DNA of 47,711 nt, taken from DATFKA01 sp042095835 (GTDB lineage Bacteria; Bacteroidota; Bacteroidia; Chitinophagales; Saprospiraceae). The stretch lies in the NCBI GenBank assembly GCA_042095835.1, contig JBELML010000032.1, positions 1 to 47,711 on the forward strand, in the 5' to 3' direction. Numbering within the stretch: position 1 is the first letter of the stretch; each line of letters opens with the position of its first letter. The position numbers were made by a program, and so were the translations under genes. The notes beneath the pieces were generated by a model. That model ran no database searches, was not told where the DNA came from, and saw only the letters and a list, made by a program, of their open reading frames with translations. Below, one piece after another: positions 25,363 to 33,787 of the stretch.

Positions 25363-28343
25363 GCATGCTTTTTCCTATAAAACAAACTATACACCAAGGG
25401 AATAAAATACAAACTACTCACTGTCCCAACTACCAAACCACCAATTACCGCAAAAGCCAATGGCCGCTGCAACTCTGCCCCTAATCCACTAGCAAAAAGT
25501 ATGGGCAAGAGCGCCAGAATCGTGGTAATGGAAGTCATCAAGATCGGTTTGAGCCTTCTTGCTCCCGCGCCGTGAATGGCGGCTCGTATGCCTTGGTCTT
25601 TTTTTAGGCGGTTCATCATATCTACTTTCAGGATGGCGTCGTTGACGACAATACCACTCATCACAATGATGCCGATAATGGAGACAAGGTTGATGCTTTG
25701 ATCGCTCATCCAAAGAAAGTACAGCGCCCCACTCATACTAATTGGCACTGTCAACATGACGATCAGTGGTTGTAACAGCGACTCAAATTGAGCAGCCAAA
25801 ATAAGATACAGTAGCAACAGGGCGATAGCTAATATTACCGCTAGTTCTCTAATGGTGTGCTGATCCTCGAAAGCCTGTCCAGAAAAAGAGACCATCAAGC
25901 GGGTATTATCTTTAGCATAGCTGCTGATTTCCTGGATCAGGATAGGATCGTAGTAAGGTAAATCGAGGGCTACCGAAACACCAGTCACACCAGCTTCTAC
26001 GGTTTTGTAAGTCTGGATGCGTTGCACCTGAACAAATTGGTTAATGGCCAATTCTTGGCCCCGACTATTGGGTATTGTTGTGAAATTTAAGCGTTGGTAC
26101 AAATCTCCCTCAGCGCCTTTTAGTACTAAAGGTAGCAAGTCATTCCCGGTATTGATTTGGTCCAAAGTAAAGTCCGCAAAGATCAATTGTAGTTTTTCAA
26201 CTACCTGATTATAATCTAAATCATAAAGTAATACTTTTGAACGATCTACTTCCAGCGCTACCTGCTCCTGTAGGGCTGGTAAACTCGGATAAATCTTCTT
26301 CTCCTCCAAAAATCGAAGAATAGGTTGTATGTCTTCTGGGGCGGGTGGTGTGGCCGTTCGATTGGATTGTAAATGCAGAATAAGCGGCGCCTTACTGGCG
26401 CCAAATACCTGATCAAAAATGTTCTTCAGTGGATAGATGTCGACACTAGCCGCTGGATATTGGTCTAGAATATCTTGTCTGATCAGATCAGTGGGTAGCA
26501 AATTAGCCGCATCCATAAAAAAAAGGATAGTCGTCTCGCTACTACTTTGAGGCTCTTTTGATAGCAAATATTGTTGATTGCCTAGTTCAGCAGTCGACGT
26601 AGCATAGTATTCCTGGTAGCGATTCATGAGCTCAAGCGTCCGGCGTTCGTTTTCGCTAAAGGAGAGGTTCGTATTCCAATCGATAGAAAGCTCTATAGCC
26701 TTACGAGACAACTTGGGAAAGGTGGTTTGTCGGATTTGTTGTAGTGGGAAGTACATACTAGCCAAAACAGCAAGGGAAAGAAAGAGAAACGGCCAGCGAT
26801 ACCGTAGTACAACATCTACAGATCTGGATAAAAAAGTAGGTCGATCAGTAGTGGCAGGAGGTTTGTTGTTTAGGGATTTCCCGCGATATAACAAACGCCA
26901 TAAAGTAGGCAATAAAATATAGGCCAGCAACAGCGATACCCCAAGTGCAATGGTGATAGAGACCGCTTGATCATAAAACAGCGCACCCGCCAAACCACTT
27001 AAAAAGACCAAAGGCAGGAAGACCGAACAAGTTGTCAGAGCAGAACTAACTAATGGACGTATGACCTCATTAGCTCCTCTTACACCCGCCTCGGTCGGGT
27101 CATAGCCCATACTTTGGTATTGCCGAATATTCTCCATCACAATAATCGAATTATCGATCATCAAACCCACTCCTAATATCAAACCTGAAAGGCTGATGAT
27201 ATTAATCGAAATATCCAGTAAATAAAATCCCAAAAGAGAAAGTAGTAAGGCCAAAGGAATGGCTATACCAATGAGGAAGGGTGCCCGCCAATTTCGAAAG
27301 AAAACAAAAAGGACTAGAATCGCAAAGCAAGCACCATACAAAAGACTAGTACGTAAGTTATCAATCGACACCCGTAACAACTCCGATTGGTCATTGGTCA
27401 CCTGAAAAGAAAGGTTGGGATAATCGATACGAAAAGCCTCTAGTAGCTCCTTAAAATGATCCTGCAAGACAAATAATTGAGCATCGGACTGTTTGTAAAT
27501 CGCAAAAACAATACTTGGCTCGCCTTGATAGAATACGCCACCGGTTTGGTCCTTTTCTACCAATTTCACCTGAGCGAGATCACCTAAACGGTATACCTGT
27601 TCGCCCTGCTTAAAATAGACATTGGCAATGTCCTCCACTGTACGCAGCTCAGACTGAAACCTGACATGGTATTGATACTGTCCGTCTTGGAGGAGAACGG
27701 TACCTAAATCGAGGTTATTTTCCTGCAAAACTGCCTGGAAGATCGCTTGATTCAAGCCGATGGATTGCCACAGAGCCTTATTGGGCAGGATTTGGATTTG
27801 CGCCTCTACATAGCCGCTGCGGTCTACGAAGGCGATTTCGGGCAGTTGTTCTAAGCGCCGCTTCAGAATGGATTCGGTAAATGCTGCTAGATCAAGGGGA
27901 TCTGTTCGCTCCCCTGTAATATGGAGATAAAAAACCGGCAAGTCGGTTGCACCAGATTTCAGTACCCGCGGGCGCTCTAGGTCCCGTGGCAGCAAACTCA
28001 TGATCTGGTCTAGTTTCTCATTCACCTCAATATAAGCCAAATTGAGGGCGGTGCCATAGTTGAAATCCAGATATAAAATACCTTGACCATCTTGGGCACG
28101 AGATTGAATATCACTCAGCCCTCCTACCTGTAATAATTGGTTGCGTAGAGGCTGTAGTATATTTTGCTCTAGCTCCAATGCACTCGCATTCGGGTATTGT
28201 ACTTGTACACTGACTTGAGGCGCACTCGCCTCCGGCAACAAAGAAATAGGAATGACCCGCAGCACTACGGCACTGAGGGTCAATAAGCCGACCAGGATGG
28301 TGAGTACGGCTATGGGGCGTTGGAGGATTGATTTTAGTTGCAA
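25359..28343 (-). CDS. RND efflux transporter permease 1
   Basis: A 994-residue inner-membrane RND pump of the AcrB/HAE group: N-terminal helix, porter domain, a first bundle with 'LSGLILGVGLMIDNSIIVMENI' (a proton-relay aspartate, with Asn in place of the second), a second porter domain and a C-terminal bundle 'IGIIVMSGIVVNDAILKVDMMNR'. It should export hydrophobic or toxic compounds across the outer membrane with a membrane fusion protein and an outer-membrane factor. The only fusion protein in the window lies 5.4 kb upstream on the same strand; lipoprotein cassettes separate the two. No TolC-type gene is in the window. Confidence 0.92.
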   Translation of the reverse strand: MQLKSILQRPIAVLTILVGLLTLSAVVLRVIPISLLPEASAPQVSVQVQYPNASALELEQNILQPLRNQLLQVGGLSDIQSRAQDGQGILYLDFNYGTALNLAYIEVNEKLDQIMSLLPRDLERPRVLKSGATDLPVFYLHITGERTDPLDLAAFTESILKRRLEQLPEIAFVDRSGYVEAQIQILPNKALWQSIGLNQAIFQAVLQENNLDLGTVLLQDGQYQYHVRFQSELRTVEDIANVYFKQGEQVYRLGDLAQVKLVEKDQTGGVFYQGEPSIVFAIYKQSDAQLFVLQDHFKELLEAFRIDYPNLSFQVTNDQSELLRVSIDNLRTSLLYGACFAILVLFVFFRNWRAPFLIGIAIPLALLLSLLGFYLLDISINIISLSGLILGVGLMIDNSIIVMENIRQYQSMGYDPTEAGVRGANEVIRPLVSSALTTCSVFLPLVFLSGLAGALFYDQAVSITIALGVSLLLAYILLPTLWRLLYRGKSLNNKPPATTDRPTFLSRSVDVVLRYRWPFLFLSLAVLASMYFPLQQIRQTTFPKLSRKAIELSIDWNTNLSFSENERRTLELMNRYQEYYATSTAELGNQQYLLSKEPQSSSETTILFFMDAANLLPTDLIRQDILDQYPAASVDIYPLKNIFDQVFGASKAPLILHLQSNRTATPPAPEDIQPILRFLEEKKIYPSLPALQEQVALEVDRSKVLLYDLDYNQVVEKLQLIFADFTLDQINTGNDLLPLVLKGAEGDLYQRLNFTTIPNSRGQELAINQFVQVQRIQTYKTVEAGVTGVSVALDLPYYDPILIQEISSYAKDNTRLMVSFSGQAFEDQHTIRELAVILAIALLLLYLILAAQFESLLQPLIVMLTVPISMSGALYFLWMSDQSINLVSIIGIIVMSGIVVNDAILKVDMMNRLKKDQGIRAAIHGAGARRLKPILMTSITTILALLPILFASGLGAELQRPLAFAVIGGLVVGTVSSLYFIPLVYSLFYRKKHA

Positions 28344-28414
28344 AAAAGGCGATTAAGTCTGGAGAAACGTAATAATATCATTTACTAGTACAAAGTAGCA
28401 ATAAGTGGTTGTAT

Positions 28415-29560
28415 TCAATTCCCGTTTGGAAAAATTTTACAAATGTAAAATAGCGATTTATTTTTTGCCTCCACTCTTCCGTTGTGTGGGTACGCTAAAT
28501 ATTGATCCTCGCCCAAAGGGCAAATCAGTGTAAAAACCTCAAATGGAAGCTGGATATCCGTTCCTACTTTTTGTCGATTTTCATAAACAGAAAGGTACTC
28601 TTGTTGATTCTTTGATACATACTCATTTACATCATTCAAACCCGAAATATCGGTCGACAACATTTCCTCCTTTTCTATTCCTCTAGAATAACTTAGTAAA
28701 ATCCGCTCCTCATCTATGACCAAACTATTATAGTTACTATTATACAAGAGAAGCTCATGTAGACTTAACGCTTCAACCTCAGTCTTGAAATACTTAGGAT
28801 TAGGAGCTAAACTAGTAGTCTCCTTCAGCTCAAAATCGTTTCGATAATCGTAAGTATATACCTTCTGTTCTGGGGAAGTGATCCAGTAGAAATAATCTGA
28901 GTTTGAGGATATAATTGGGTTGGCCGTTGGATAAGCTTTTTTGGGATTCGCTTTGAAGATACTATTCTCATCATAACTAATCTCGAAGGTCATTTCTTCT
29001 TTAGACAGATTAAACACATTCAACAATCGAAACCGATCATGATACTGCCCGTCACCTGGCATCAGTAATTCTTCTAAAAGATTATAGAATGGCTCCGCAA
29101 TATATGCTAGATATTCTTCTCCATTTTTTCGAAAAGGAAATAAATTTAAATAGGTCTGATCAACAAATTGAATAGGTCTTTTTTTAAAATCAATAATCTC
29201 TCCATTCATTTTGGTAAGGAATACGCCTCTTTCACTGACCATAGCTACTGTATCTAAACCATAATAACCAATAGCTCCTAACCTGTTTCCAATCTTACCT
29301 TCATCATTCCCTGCACCCTGGAATTGATTCGTTATCTGACCATTATAATCTACTTCAATGACCTGAATAGAATTTACATCCACAAAGAGTAGCCTTTCCT
29401 TTTCTAGGTTTTGATCTACGAACTTAAGCACTCCAACATAAGGGATGGCAAGAGAATCAACAATTTCGACTGTATAAGTATCAGAACCTATGGGTATATT
29501 CTCAACATTAGAACATCCAAATGCAAGCACAATTAAGATGCTATACAATACATTTTTCAT
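28415..29560 (-). CDS. Beta-propeller-like lipoprotein (DUF4221-like), cassette 1
   Basis: About 381 residues from the ATG at 29560, which has a good ribosome site (AAGGGG) and begins a lipoprotein signal 'MKNVLYSILIVLAFGC'. A longer frame starts at 29653, where its ATG overlaps the stop of the upstream gene as ATGA; it may be used for coupling, but would put 31 residues before the signal. The mature part is rich in beta strands of the kind seen in Bacteroides DUF4221 and 6-bladed propeller lipoproteins ('LLFVDVNSIQVIEVDYNG', 'FYWITSPEQKVYTYDYRN'). No enzymatic motif is seen. It is the last gene of cassette 1. Confidence 0.7.
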   Translation of the reverse strand: MKNVLYSILIVLAFGCSNVENIPIGSDTYTVEIVDSLAIPYVGVLKFVDQNLEKERLLFVDVNSIQVIEVDYNGQITNQFQGAGNDEGKIGNRLGAIGYYGLDTVAMVSERGVFLTKMNGEIIDFKKRPIQFVDQTYLNLFPFRKNGEEYLAYIAEPFYNLLEELLMPGDGQYHDRFRLLNVFNLSKEEMTFEISYDENSIFKANPKKAYPTANPIISSNSDYFYWITSPEQKVYTYDYRNDFELKETTSLAPNPKYFKTEVEALSLHELLLYNSNYNSLVIDEERILLSYSRGIEKEEMLSTDISGLNDVNEYVSKNQQEYLSVYENRQKVGTDIQLPFEVFTLICPLGEDQYLAYPHNGRVEAKNKSLFYICKIFPNGN

Positions 29561-29649
29561 AGAATCCCCTTCAACTCTTTGAACAGAAGATAAAGTTGAA
29601 ATTAAGATAGCGGAAACCACTGCTCCTAGATAAGTTAAGTATCTTTTTA

Positions 29650-30726
29650 TCATAATTTTAACCGGAATAAATTTTGCGAATATTGATCTGTTTCCGAGAG
29701 AAAATATAGCTCTTTGCCATCTTCAGAAATATTAAAATGGGAAATTTGCATATCAATTTTTACTCCCTCAACCGCTAGAGTGTTTAGGTCTAAAATAATA
29801 ATTTTAGACAAACTCTTTTCTAAAGAAAAGTCGAGTGGTTCCCCGAAATAGAGTAAACATAATTTTTCAGTATTCGAAGTTATATGACCAAAATAAAAAT
29901 CATTTAATTCATCAGATGGATAACCCTCATTGTCCAATTTTGGAAAAGTCTTTTTAGGTTTTCCAAAGAAAATTCGATTCTTTAATTTTAGTTCTGCATC
30001 GAATATGTCGACTCGATTGAAATAGTAATAGGCCACAAATAATTCAGCAGCGCTAGTATTAAAAGCAGTAACATTGCCAAAAATATTAGCAGCAATTAGG
30101 TTATTAACCCCACTACTTTCAATATGATCTTTTGGAACTTTTTCGATGATAGAATATTCCTCATCGGGAAAAAATTTCACAGTTGACTGTTCATCTGGAA
30201 AATAAGAAACTTGTTGAGAAAAGTTATGATTTTGTGGGTCAACTAAATAAGGTTTGTCGATAAAAATATTCTCAGGACTTTTTATTGGAATAATTTTCAA
30301 ATCACCGCTTTGCCCCTGTTCGAATTCAGTTAGACTTAAAGCGTACAACCCTCTTTTATTGCTACGAAAAAATGAATATGTTTCTTCATTAATTTTAGTA
30401 ATCTGGCCATTACCCGTCAAATCTCTTCCGAATTGATATGGACCTTCTTTTTCCCCAAATGACTTATTTAGATTAAAATTCTTAAAATCTACATGGTGAA
30501 CTTTTTGATATGGTACCCACTCCTGTATAAGAAGGTTTTCTTCATTTAAAAATAATCTTGAAGCATAGAAACTATCAATACCTGAAATAGGAACCCTCTC
30601 AACTGTTCTGCTTTGAAACTCAGGTAGGTCTAAAGTCAATACAACTATATCTTCATGATTTGAAGATTGGCACCCCGACACCAATATGATCAAAAAAAAT
30701 AATTTAACACCTATGAATTTATACAT
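29650..30726 (-). CDS. Beta-propeller-like lipoprotein (BF3164/TolB-like), cassette 1
   Basis: A 358-residue lipoprotein with signal 'FFLIILVSGC'. The mature part has propeller-like strand repeats: 'SRLFLNEENLLIQEW', 'HHVDFKNFNLNKSFGEKEGPYQFGRD', 'NRVDIFDAELKLKNRIFFG', 'ISHFNISEDGKELYFL'. The 'G-x-G-P-Y-Q-F' segment resembles the BF3164-type lipoproteins of Bacteroides. Base composition is clearly more AT-rich than in the RND genes. It is the first gene behind promoter module 1, with a 280-base leader in which the expected peptide gene is missing. Function unknown. Confidence 0.7.
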   Translation of the reverse strand: MYKFIGVKLFFLIILVSGCQSSNHEDIVVLTLDLPEFQSRTVERVPISGIDSFYASRLFLNEENLLIQEWVPYQKVHHVDFKNFNLNKSFGEKEGPYQFGRDLTGNGQITKINEETYSFFRSNKRGLYALSLTEFEQGQSGDLKIIPIKSPENIFIDKPYLVDPQNHNFSQQVSYFPDEQSTVKFFPDEEYSIIEKVPKDHIESSGVNNLIAANIFGNVTAFNTSAAELFVAYYYFNRVDIFDAELKLKNRIFFGKPKKTFPKLDNEGYPSDELNDFYFGHITSNTEKLCLLYFGEPLDFSLEKSLSKIIILDLNTLAVEGVKIDMQISHFNISEDGKELYFLSETDQYSQNLFRLKL

Positions 30727-31011
30727 TTGAATTTCTTTGTTTAATGTAGAATTGCACCTACTCAGTGAGCATCATTTTTGGAGTTCCATGAAGACTTTAC
30801 AAAGTCTTACAAGCATTTAAATCATTTAATATTAGAATTAAATTTTAATCTTATATTCCTTTGGTGATTTTATAATTAAATAAGATCATGCTCATTTCAT
30901 TTTTTAATTTTAATGGTTTTCCTACTCTAATAAAGGCTTTTCAGAATCCGCCTACAGTCTTTAAGCCCCACTTATAACTAAGGTGCACACGGTTAGCCAA
31001 ATACTGCATGG
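30727..31011 (-). other. Cassette 1 leader without peptide gene
   Basis: This gap lies between promoter module 1 and the first lipoprotein gene. It carries the conserved leader box (30921-30954). At the position where cassettes 2 and 3 start their peptide (about 20 bases after the box) there is ATG AAA TGA, so the reading frame stops after two codons. A palindrome AAGACTTT-AC-AAAGTCTT lies at 30791-30808. No other peptide of interest is seen. Confidence 0.5.
30921..30954 (-). promoter_or_regulatory. Conserved leader box, copy 1
   Basis: On the minus strand this reads AGGCGGATTCTGAAAAGCCT followed by a T-rich linker and AGAGTAGG. It is nearly identical to boxes at 32777-32810 and 38214-38247. 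AGGC can pair with GCCT to form a short hairpin. Confidence 0.6.
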
Positions 31012-31076
31012 TAAAAATATACACTCTCAAGATTAAATTTTGCACCTTCTTGCACTACCTTGCACCACTTTGCACC
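31012..31076 (-). promoter_or_regulatory. Promoter module 1: four 10-bp repeats and a -7 box
   Basis: Reading the minus strand, four tandem units GGTGCAAAGT, GGTGCAAGGT, AGTGCAAGAA, GGTGCAAAAT (31076-31037) have an exact 10-bp period. From the last GGTGCAAA, 19 bases lead to TATTTTTA (31019-31012), a -7-like box. The last repeat thus occupies the -33 site. This suggests an activator that binds one face of the helix in tandem and contacts RNA polymerase. Confidence 0.7.
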
Positions 31077-31127
31077 TTATGTTTCATTTTCGCCTTAACA
31101 CCCCATTGATGATCCAATAAGCTGGAG

Positions 31128-32366
31128 CTACCACTGCGGAGAAAGTATGGTGTAAACGAAATCTCCATCTTGATACTTTGACTTTTCTGCTTCACCTAAG
31201 CGATTTTCGGGAGTCTGGAGCTCATTATAATTTCCTAAATACATTTGGTTGAGAAGAACCCCATTGCTATAATCCAGCCTTCCTGATAATCGTTTGTTGG
31301 CGCATATAGCATTCTGAGTATTTAAAATAGTTTCTTTGGAATTCTGATTGATCATCGTAAAAAAGGCCTTTCCATTATAGACATAACTTGCCAAAATATA
31401 TCCTCTGTGAGGAACCATAAAGTTAGTTCTTGGAATATTCTCATCTCGAAAATATTGAAGTGTAATGGGGTTCCTATTTGGGGTTAAAAGCGCCTCCTTT
31501 CTTTTGTCATTTTGATCAAACGAAAAGATAAACCCAGGTAACAATCCATTATTATTAAATTGAAAAAGGGTATCGTTAAAATCCTGATGATAGAAGATTT
31601 TATCGTCACTAAGAAAGAAATCCCTAAAGTCTAGATAAGGAACACTGTTTACATTGTAATAATGATTCGCTGAGAGAATTCGATCTGGGTTGATTCCATT
31701 ATTACCTTCATCAAACATTACAAGAGCTGCTTTCGCTCCAGTCTTCCCAACCTCAAATTCATTTTCAAGAGCAGTCACACTAAAAAGTAGCGTTTCTTCT
31801 TGAGTAAAAAAAAGGTCATTAATATACATTTTAGGGCCCTGTTCTCTTTTAAGAAATTTACCTCCCAAATCATAAAAATAAAATATATGCTTCTGATCAT
31901 CGAAAACCTTAATAATTTTCTCTTTTTCATCAATAAAGACCTTACTAGGACGACTGAAGGAAGTTAATGGATCTGAATCCGCGGATAATTGCCACTTGAC
32001 CTTTCCATCCTCTTCGATTGCAGTAATTGTTCCCTTAGGAAAAGGTCGTATTAAATAGAGTATATTATTATGGTATTCGAAGTGTCGAACTTTCCCAGGG
32101 ATAAGCTTGGCGTCCTCCCCCTGTACAATTATTGTTTTTGATCTAAAGTATTCAGATAGATCTTGTTCATTTTGGGTCTGATCATTCTGTATAGTGTAAT
32201 GAGGAATAGATTCATCCAACTTTGCTCTTTGTTGGCAGCCAGTTACTGTAATAAGTATAAGTGTCAAAAAAAGAAGTAATGGGATCAAACAGCGTATTGC
32301 TAAATAGGATGTAGATTTTAAGAGGGGCTTAATTTTAAAAAAGTCCGAGTTGGGTAATAGTATCAT
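31128..32366 (-). CDS. 6-bladed beta-propeller lipoprotein, cassette 2
   Basis: A 412-residue lipoprotein. The hydrophobic stretch (about 27-43) ends in 'LITVTGC'; the start at 32366 gives a rather long pre-signal region, but no other ATG is available before the signal. The body shows propeller blades: 'KVRHFEYHNNILYLIRPFPKGTI', 'PSKVFIDEKEKIIKVFDDQKHIFYFYDLGGKFLK', 'SVPYLDFRDFFLSDDKIFY'. This fits the 6-bladed propeller family common as surface lipoproteins in Bacteroidota. It is the second gene of cassette 2, behind the Cys-rich peptide and an intercistronic hairpin. No ligand can be named. Confidence 0.72.
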   Translation of the reverse strand: MILLPNSDFFKIKPLLKSTSYLAIRCLIPLLLFLTLILITVTGCQQRAKLDESIPHYTIQNDQTQNEQDLSEYFRSKTIIVQGEDAKLIPGKVRHFEYHNNILYLIRPFPKGTITAIEEDGKVKWQLSADSDPLTSFSRPSKVFIDEKEKIIKVFDDQKHIFYFYDLGGKFLKREQGPKMYINDLFFTQEETLLFSVTALENEFEVGKTGAKAALVMFDEGNNGINPDRILSANHYYNVNSVPYLDFRDFFLSDDKIFYHQDFNDTLFQFNNNGLLPGFIFSFDQNDKRKEALLTPNRNPITLQYFRDENIPRTNFMVPHRGYILASYVYNGKAFFTMINQNSKETILNTQNAICANKRLSGRLDYSNGVLLNQMYLGNYNELQTPENRLGEAEKSKYQDGDFVYTILSPQW

Positions 32367-32447
32367 AATTTACATATCGTTAAAGAGAGTTTAAACGCCT
32401 GAAATTGCAGCCATTCCCACCTTAGAAAATCTTATGGCATTGGAATA

Positions 32448-32468
32448 TTTTCAGTATTTGACTGAAAA
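32448..32468 (-). other. Intercistronic hairpin, cassette 2
   Basis: TTTTCAGT pairs perfectly with ACTGAAAA around a 5-nt loop, between the peptide gene and the lipoprotein gene. No T run follows in the direction of transcription, so it may be an RNA stability or processing element rather than a full terminator. Confidence 0.4.
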
Positions 32469-32523
32469 AAGACCTTAATAACTTTTAATTCTAACATGCG
32501 AATTGCTGCAAACTACTTTCTAA

Positions 32524-32757
32524 TTATTGTTCATTTCCGCCCGAACTACAATTATACGGTCTTACTGGTTGTAAGCAACCTCCTTCATAACAAGTTGACA
32601 AACCACTATCGTTGGAGTTACACATTAACTCTACTCCATCCTCTTCCTCCGGACAAGAGATATGAATTTGTGTACAGCCTGCATTTACCAAAGAAGCATT
32701 AGAAAAAAATAATCCAATAAGTAACAGCGAGGGAATCCACAACTTAAGATTTTTCAT
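32524..32757 (-). CDS. Small secreted Cys-rich peptide, cassette 2
   Basis: A 77-residue protein starting at 32757. The longer frame upstream runs through the promoter module and leader box and is not real. The N-terminus 'MKNLKLWIPSLLLIGLFF' is a signal peptide with probable cleavage in 'VNA|GC', giving a mature peptide of about 51 residues with six cysteines ('GCTQIHISC', 'LMC', 'STCYEGGC', 'YNC'). Layout and length match the peptide of cassette 3 although the mature sequences differ. It recalls NVEALA-type small exported peptides of Bacteroidales found near propeller lipoproteins; that link is from memory and not proven. No modification enzymes are nearby. Confidence 0.72.
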   Translation of the reverse strand: MKNLKLWIPSLLLIGLFFSNASLVNAGCTQIHISCPEEEDGVELMCNSNDSGLSTCYEGGCLQPVRPYNCSSGGNEQ

Positions 32758-32776
32758 ATTTGTATTTTTGTAATTC

Positions 32777-32810
32777 CCTACTCTAAAAAAGGCTTTTCGG
32801 AATCCGCCTA
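32777..32810 (-). promoter_or_regulatory. Conserved leader box, copy 2
   Basis: On the minus strand AGGCGGATTCCGAAAAGCCT is followed by six T residues and AGAGTAGG, ending 19 bases before the peptide start. In this copy the small hairpin plus T run also resembles a weak intrinsic terminator. Confidence 0.6.
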
Positions 32811-32833
32811 CAGATTGGCCAAATGCTGCAGTA

Positions 32834-32888
32834 TAAAAATACAGAACTGAAGAATCAGGTTTTGCACCACTTTGCACCTTCTTGCACT
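32834..32888 (-). promoter_or_regulatory. Promoter module 2: three 10-bp repeats and a -7 box
   Basis: Minus-strand units AGTGCAAGAA, GGTGCAAAGT, GGTGCAAAAC (32888-32859) have an exact 10-bp period. Nineteen bases separate the last GGTGCAAA from TATTTTTA (32841-32834), the same box and spacing as module 1. The module precedes the Cys-rich peptide gene. Confidence 0.72.
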
Positions 32889-33019
32889 TCTTTAATATGA
32901 GTCATTTAGTTGACCTAAATTTTATCCATAAGTAGAAAGAACTTTTGGGCCAGTTTAGGTACTAATATTTCTCAATCGATCAATTAATAAGAGGCTATTA
33001 AATCAATAGGAAACCCCAG

Positions 33020-33472
33020 CTAAGCTTTTACAACTTTCCTACGCAACCTAATCTTCGCTCCACTACAATATTTATTAAAATTATCAGCCCGTTGCTCCAA
33101 AAAACCAATCAACATTAATTCTTTTTTTTGTCTAAACAATCCAAAGGCTGCTTTCCACATACATTTTGATCGATTCTCCTTTTTATGTTCTGTAATAAGC
33201 AGGGAGTTATCCGTATCTAAAGTACCAAGGATAGGAATGATCTCTTTTCCGATATCGCTTTCCAATACCATAGTACCCTTTACGTCTTTGTCATACCACC
33301 ATGCTTTTGCTTCTTCTTCAGGATCACTGGAGAGCAACACCAAACTAACTTTGTATTCTTTATTGTTCCATACCATTTCTCCTTCCCAAGAACCATCTGT
33401 CTTCTGGGCATAAATAGTTGATATGCCAGCGATTATAAAAAGAATTACCAAACAATTTTTAATAGTAGTCAT
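33020..33472 (-). CDS. Hypothetical secreted protein
   Basis: A 150-residue protein with a signal peptide ('NCLVILFIIAGISTIYAQ') and a small beta-rich mature domain: 'GSWEGEMVWNNKEYKVSLVL', 'VKGTMVLESDIG', 'MLIGFLEQ', ending 'AKIRLRRKVVKA'. The W-x-G-x-M-x-W start suggests a lipocalin- or DUF-type sandwich fold. It begins ten bases downstream of the small HTH gene and should share its transcript. No function can be given. Confidence 0.6.
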   Translation of the reverse strand: MTTIKNCLVILFIIAGISTIYAQKTDGSWEGEMVWNNKEYKVSLVLLSSDPEEEAKAWWYDKDVKGTMVLESDIGKEIIPILGTLDTDNSLLITEHKKENRSKCMWKAAFGLFRQKKELMLIGFLEQRADNFNKYCSGAKIRLRRKVVKA

Positions 33473-33482
33473 AGATTATTTT

Positions 33483-33695
33483 TTAGGTATTATTGAAATC
33501 ATTTTGCCCCTCAGGGTGGCCGAGGGCCTGGTATATCTTCTGGACCTGTACTGGATAAAGTAAACCTCTAGGTATTTCTATTCCTAGTGCTTTCAACCTA
33601 CGGCAGAGCGTATTGCGGTGGATCCTGTATTCCTCTGCAATTTGTTGCTTGGTTTTAGTAATAGTAGCTGTGGCTGTGTTGTTGTTCTTTTCCAT
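33483..33695 (-). CDS. Small helix-turn-helix DNA-binding protein
   Basis: A 70-residue protein starting at 33695; the six extra residues up to 33713 are unlikely. A Thr-rich N-terminal tail is followed by 'KTKQQIAEEYRIHRNTLCRRLKALGIEIPRGLLYP', a FIS/AraC-like helix-turn-helix with a recognition helix 'HRNTLCRRLKAL'. Such very small HTH proteins are numerous in Saprospiria. It is located between the membrane fusion gene and cassette 2, next to the repeated promoter modules, so it is a candidate regulator of the cassettes; this is only positional evidence. Confidence 0.68.
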   Translation of the reverse strand: MEKNNNTATATITKTKQQIAEEYRIHRNTLCRRLKALGIEIPRGLLYPVQVQKIYQALGHPEGQNDFNNT

Positions 33696-33787
33696 TGGGG
33701 AAAATTTTATCAACTCTTAGCTTCCTGTTGCCTCGTTTGGAGAGGAGTTGAGAAGATTAGAAATTGAAGCGTTAAGGAGATTTTTAA

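Noticed and set aside
32777..32810. Leader box as an intrinsic terminator or attenuator
   Set aside because: The T run exists only in copy 2; copy 3 has GAATAG at that place, so termination is not the conserved feature.
32758..32877. N-terminal extension of the cassette 2 peptide frame
   Set aside because: It translates the -7 box and the leader box; the signal peptide starts at 32757.
31037..32888. Short TTGCACC direct repeats as a CRISPR array
   Set aside because: The unit is 10 bp with no spacers, and the arrays sit at a fixed distance from promoter boxes; this is an operator pattern, not CRISPR.
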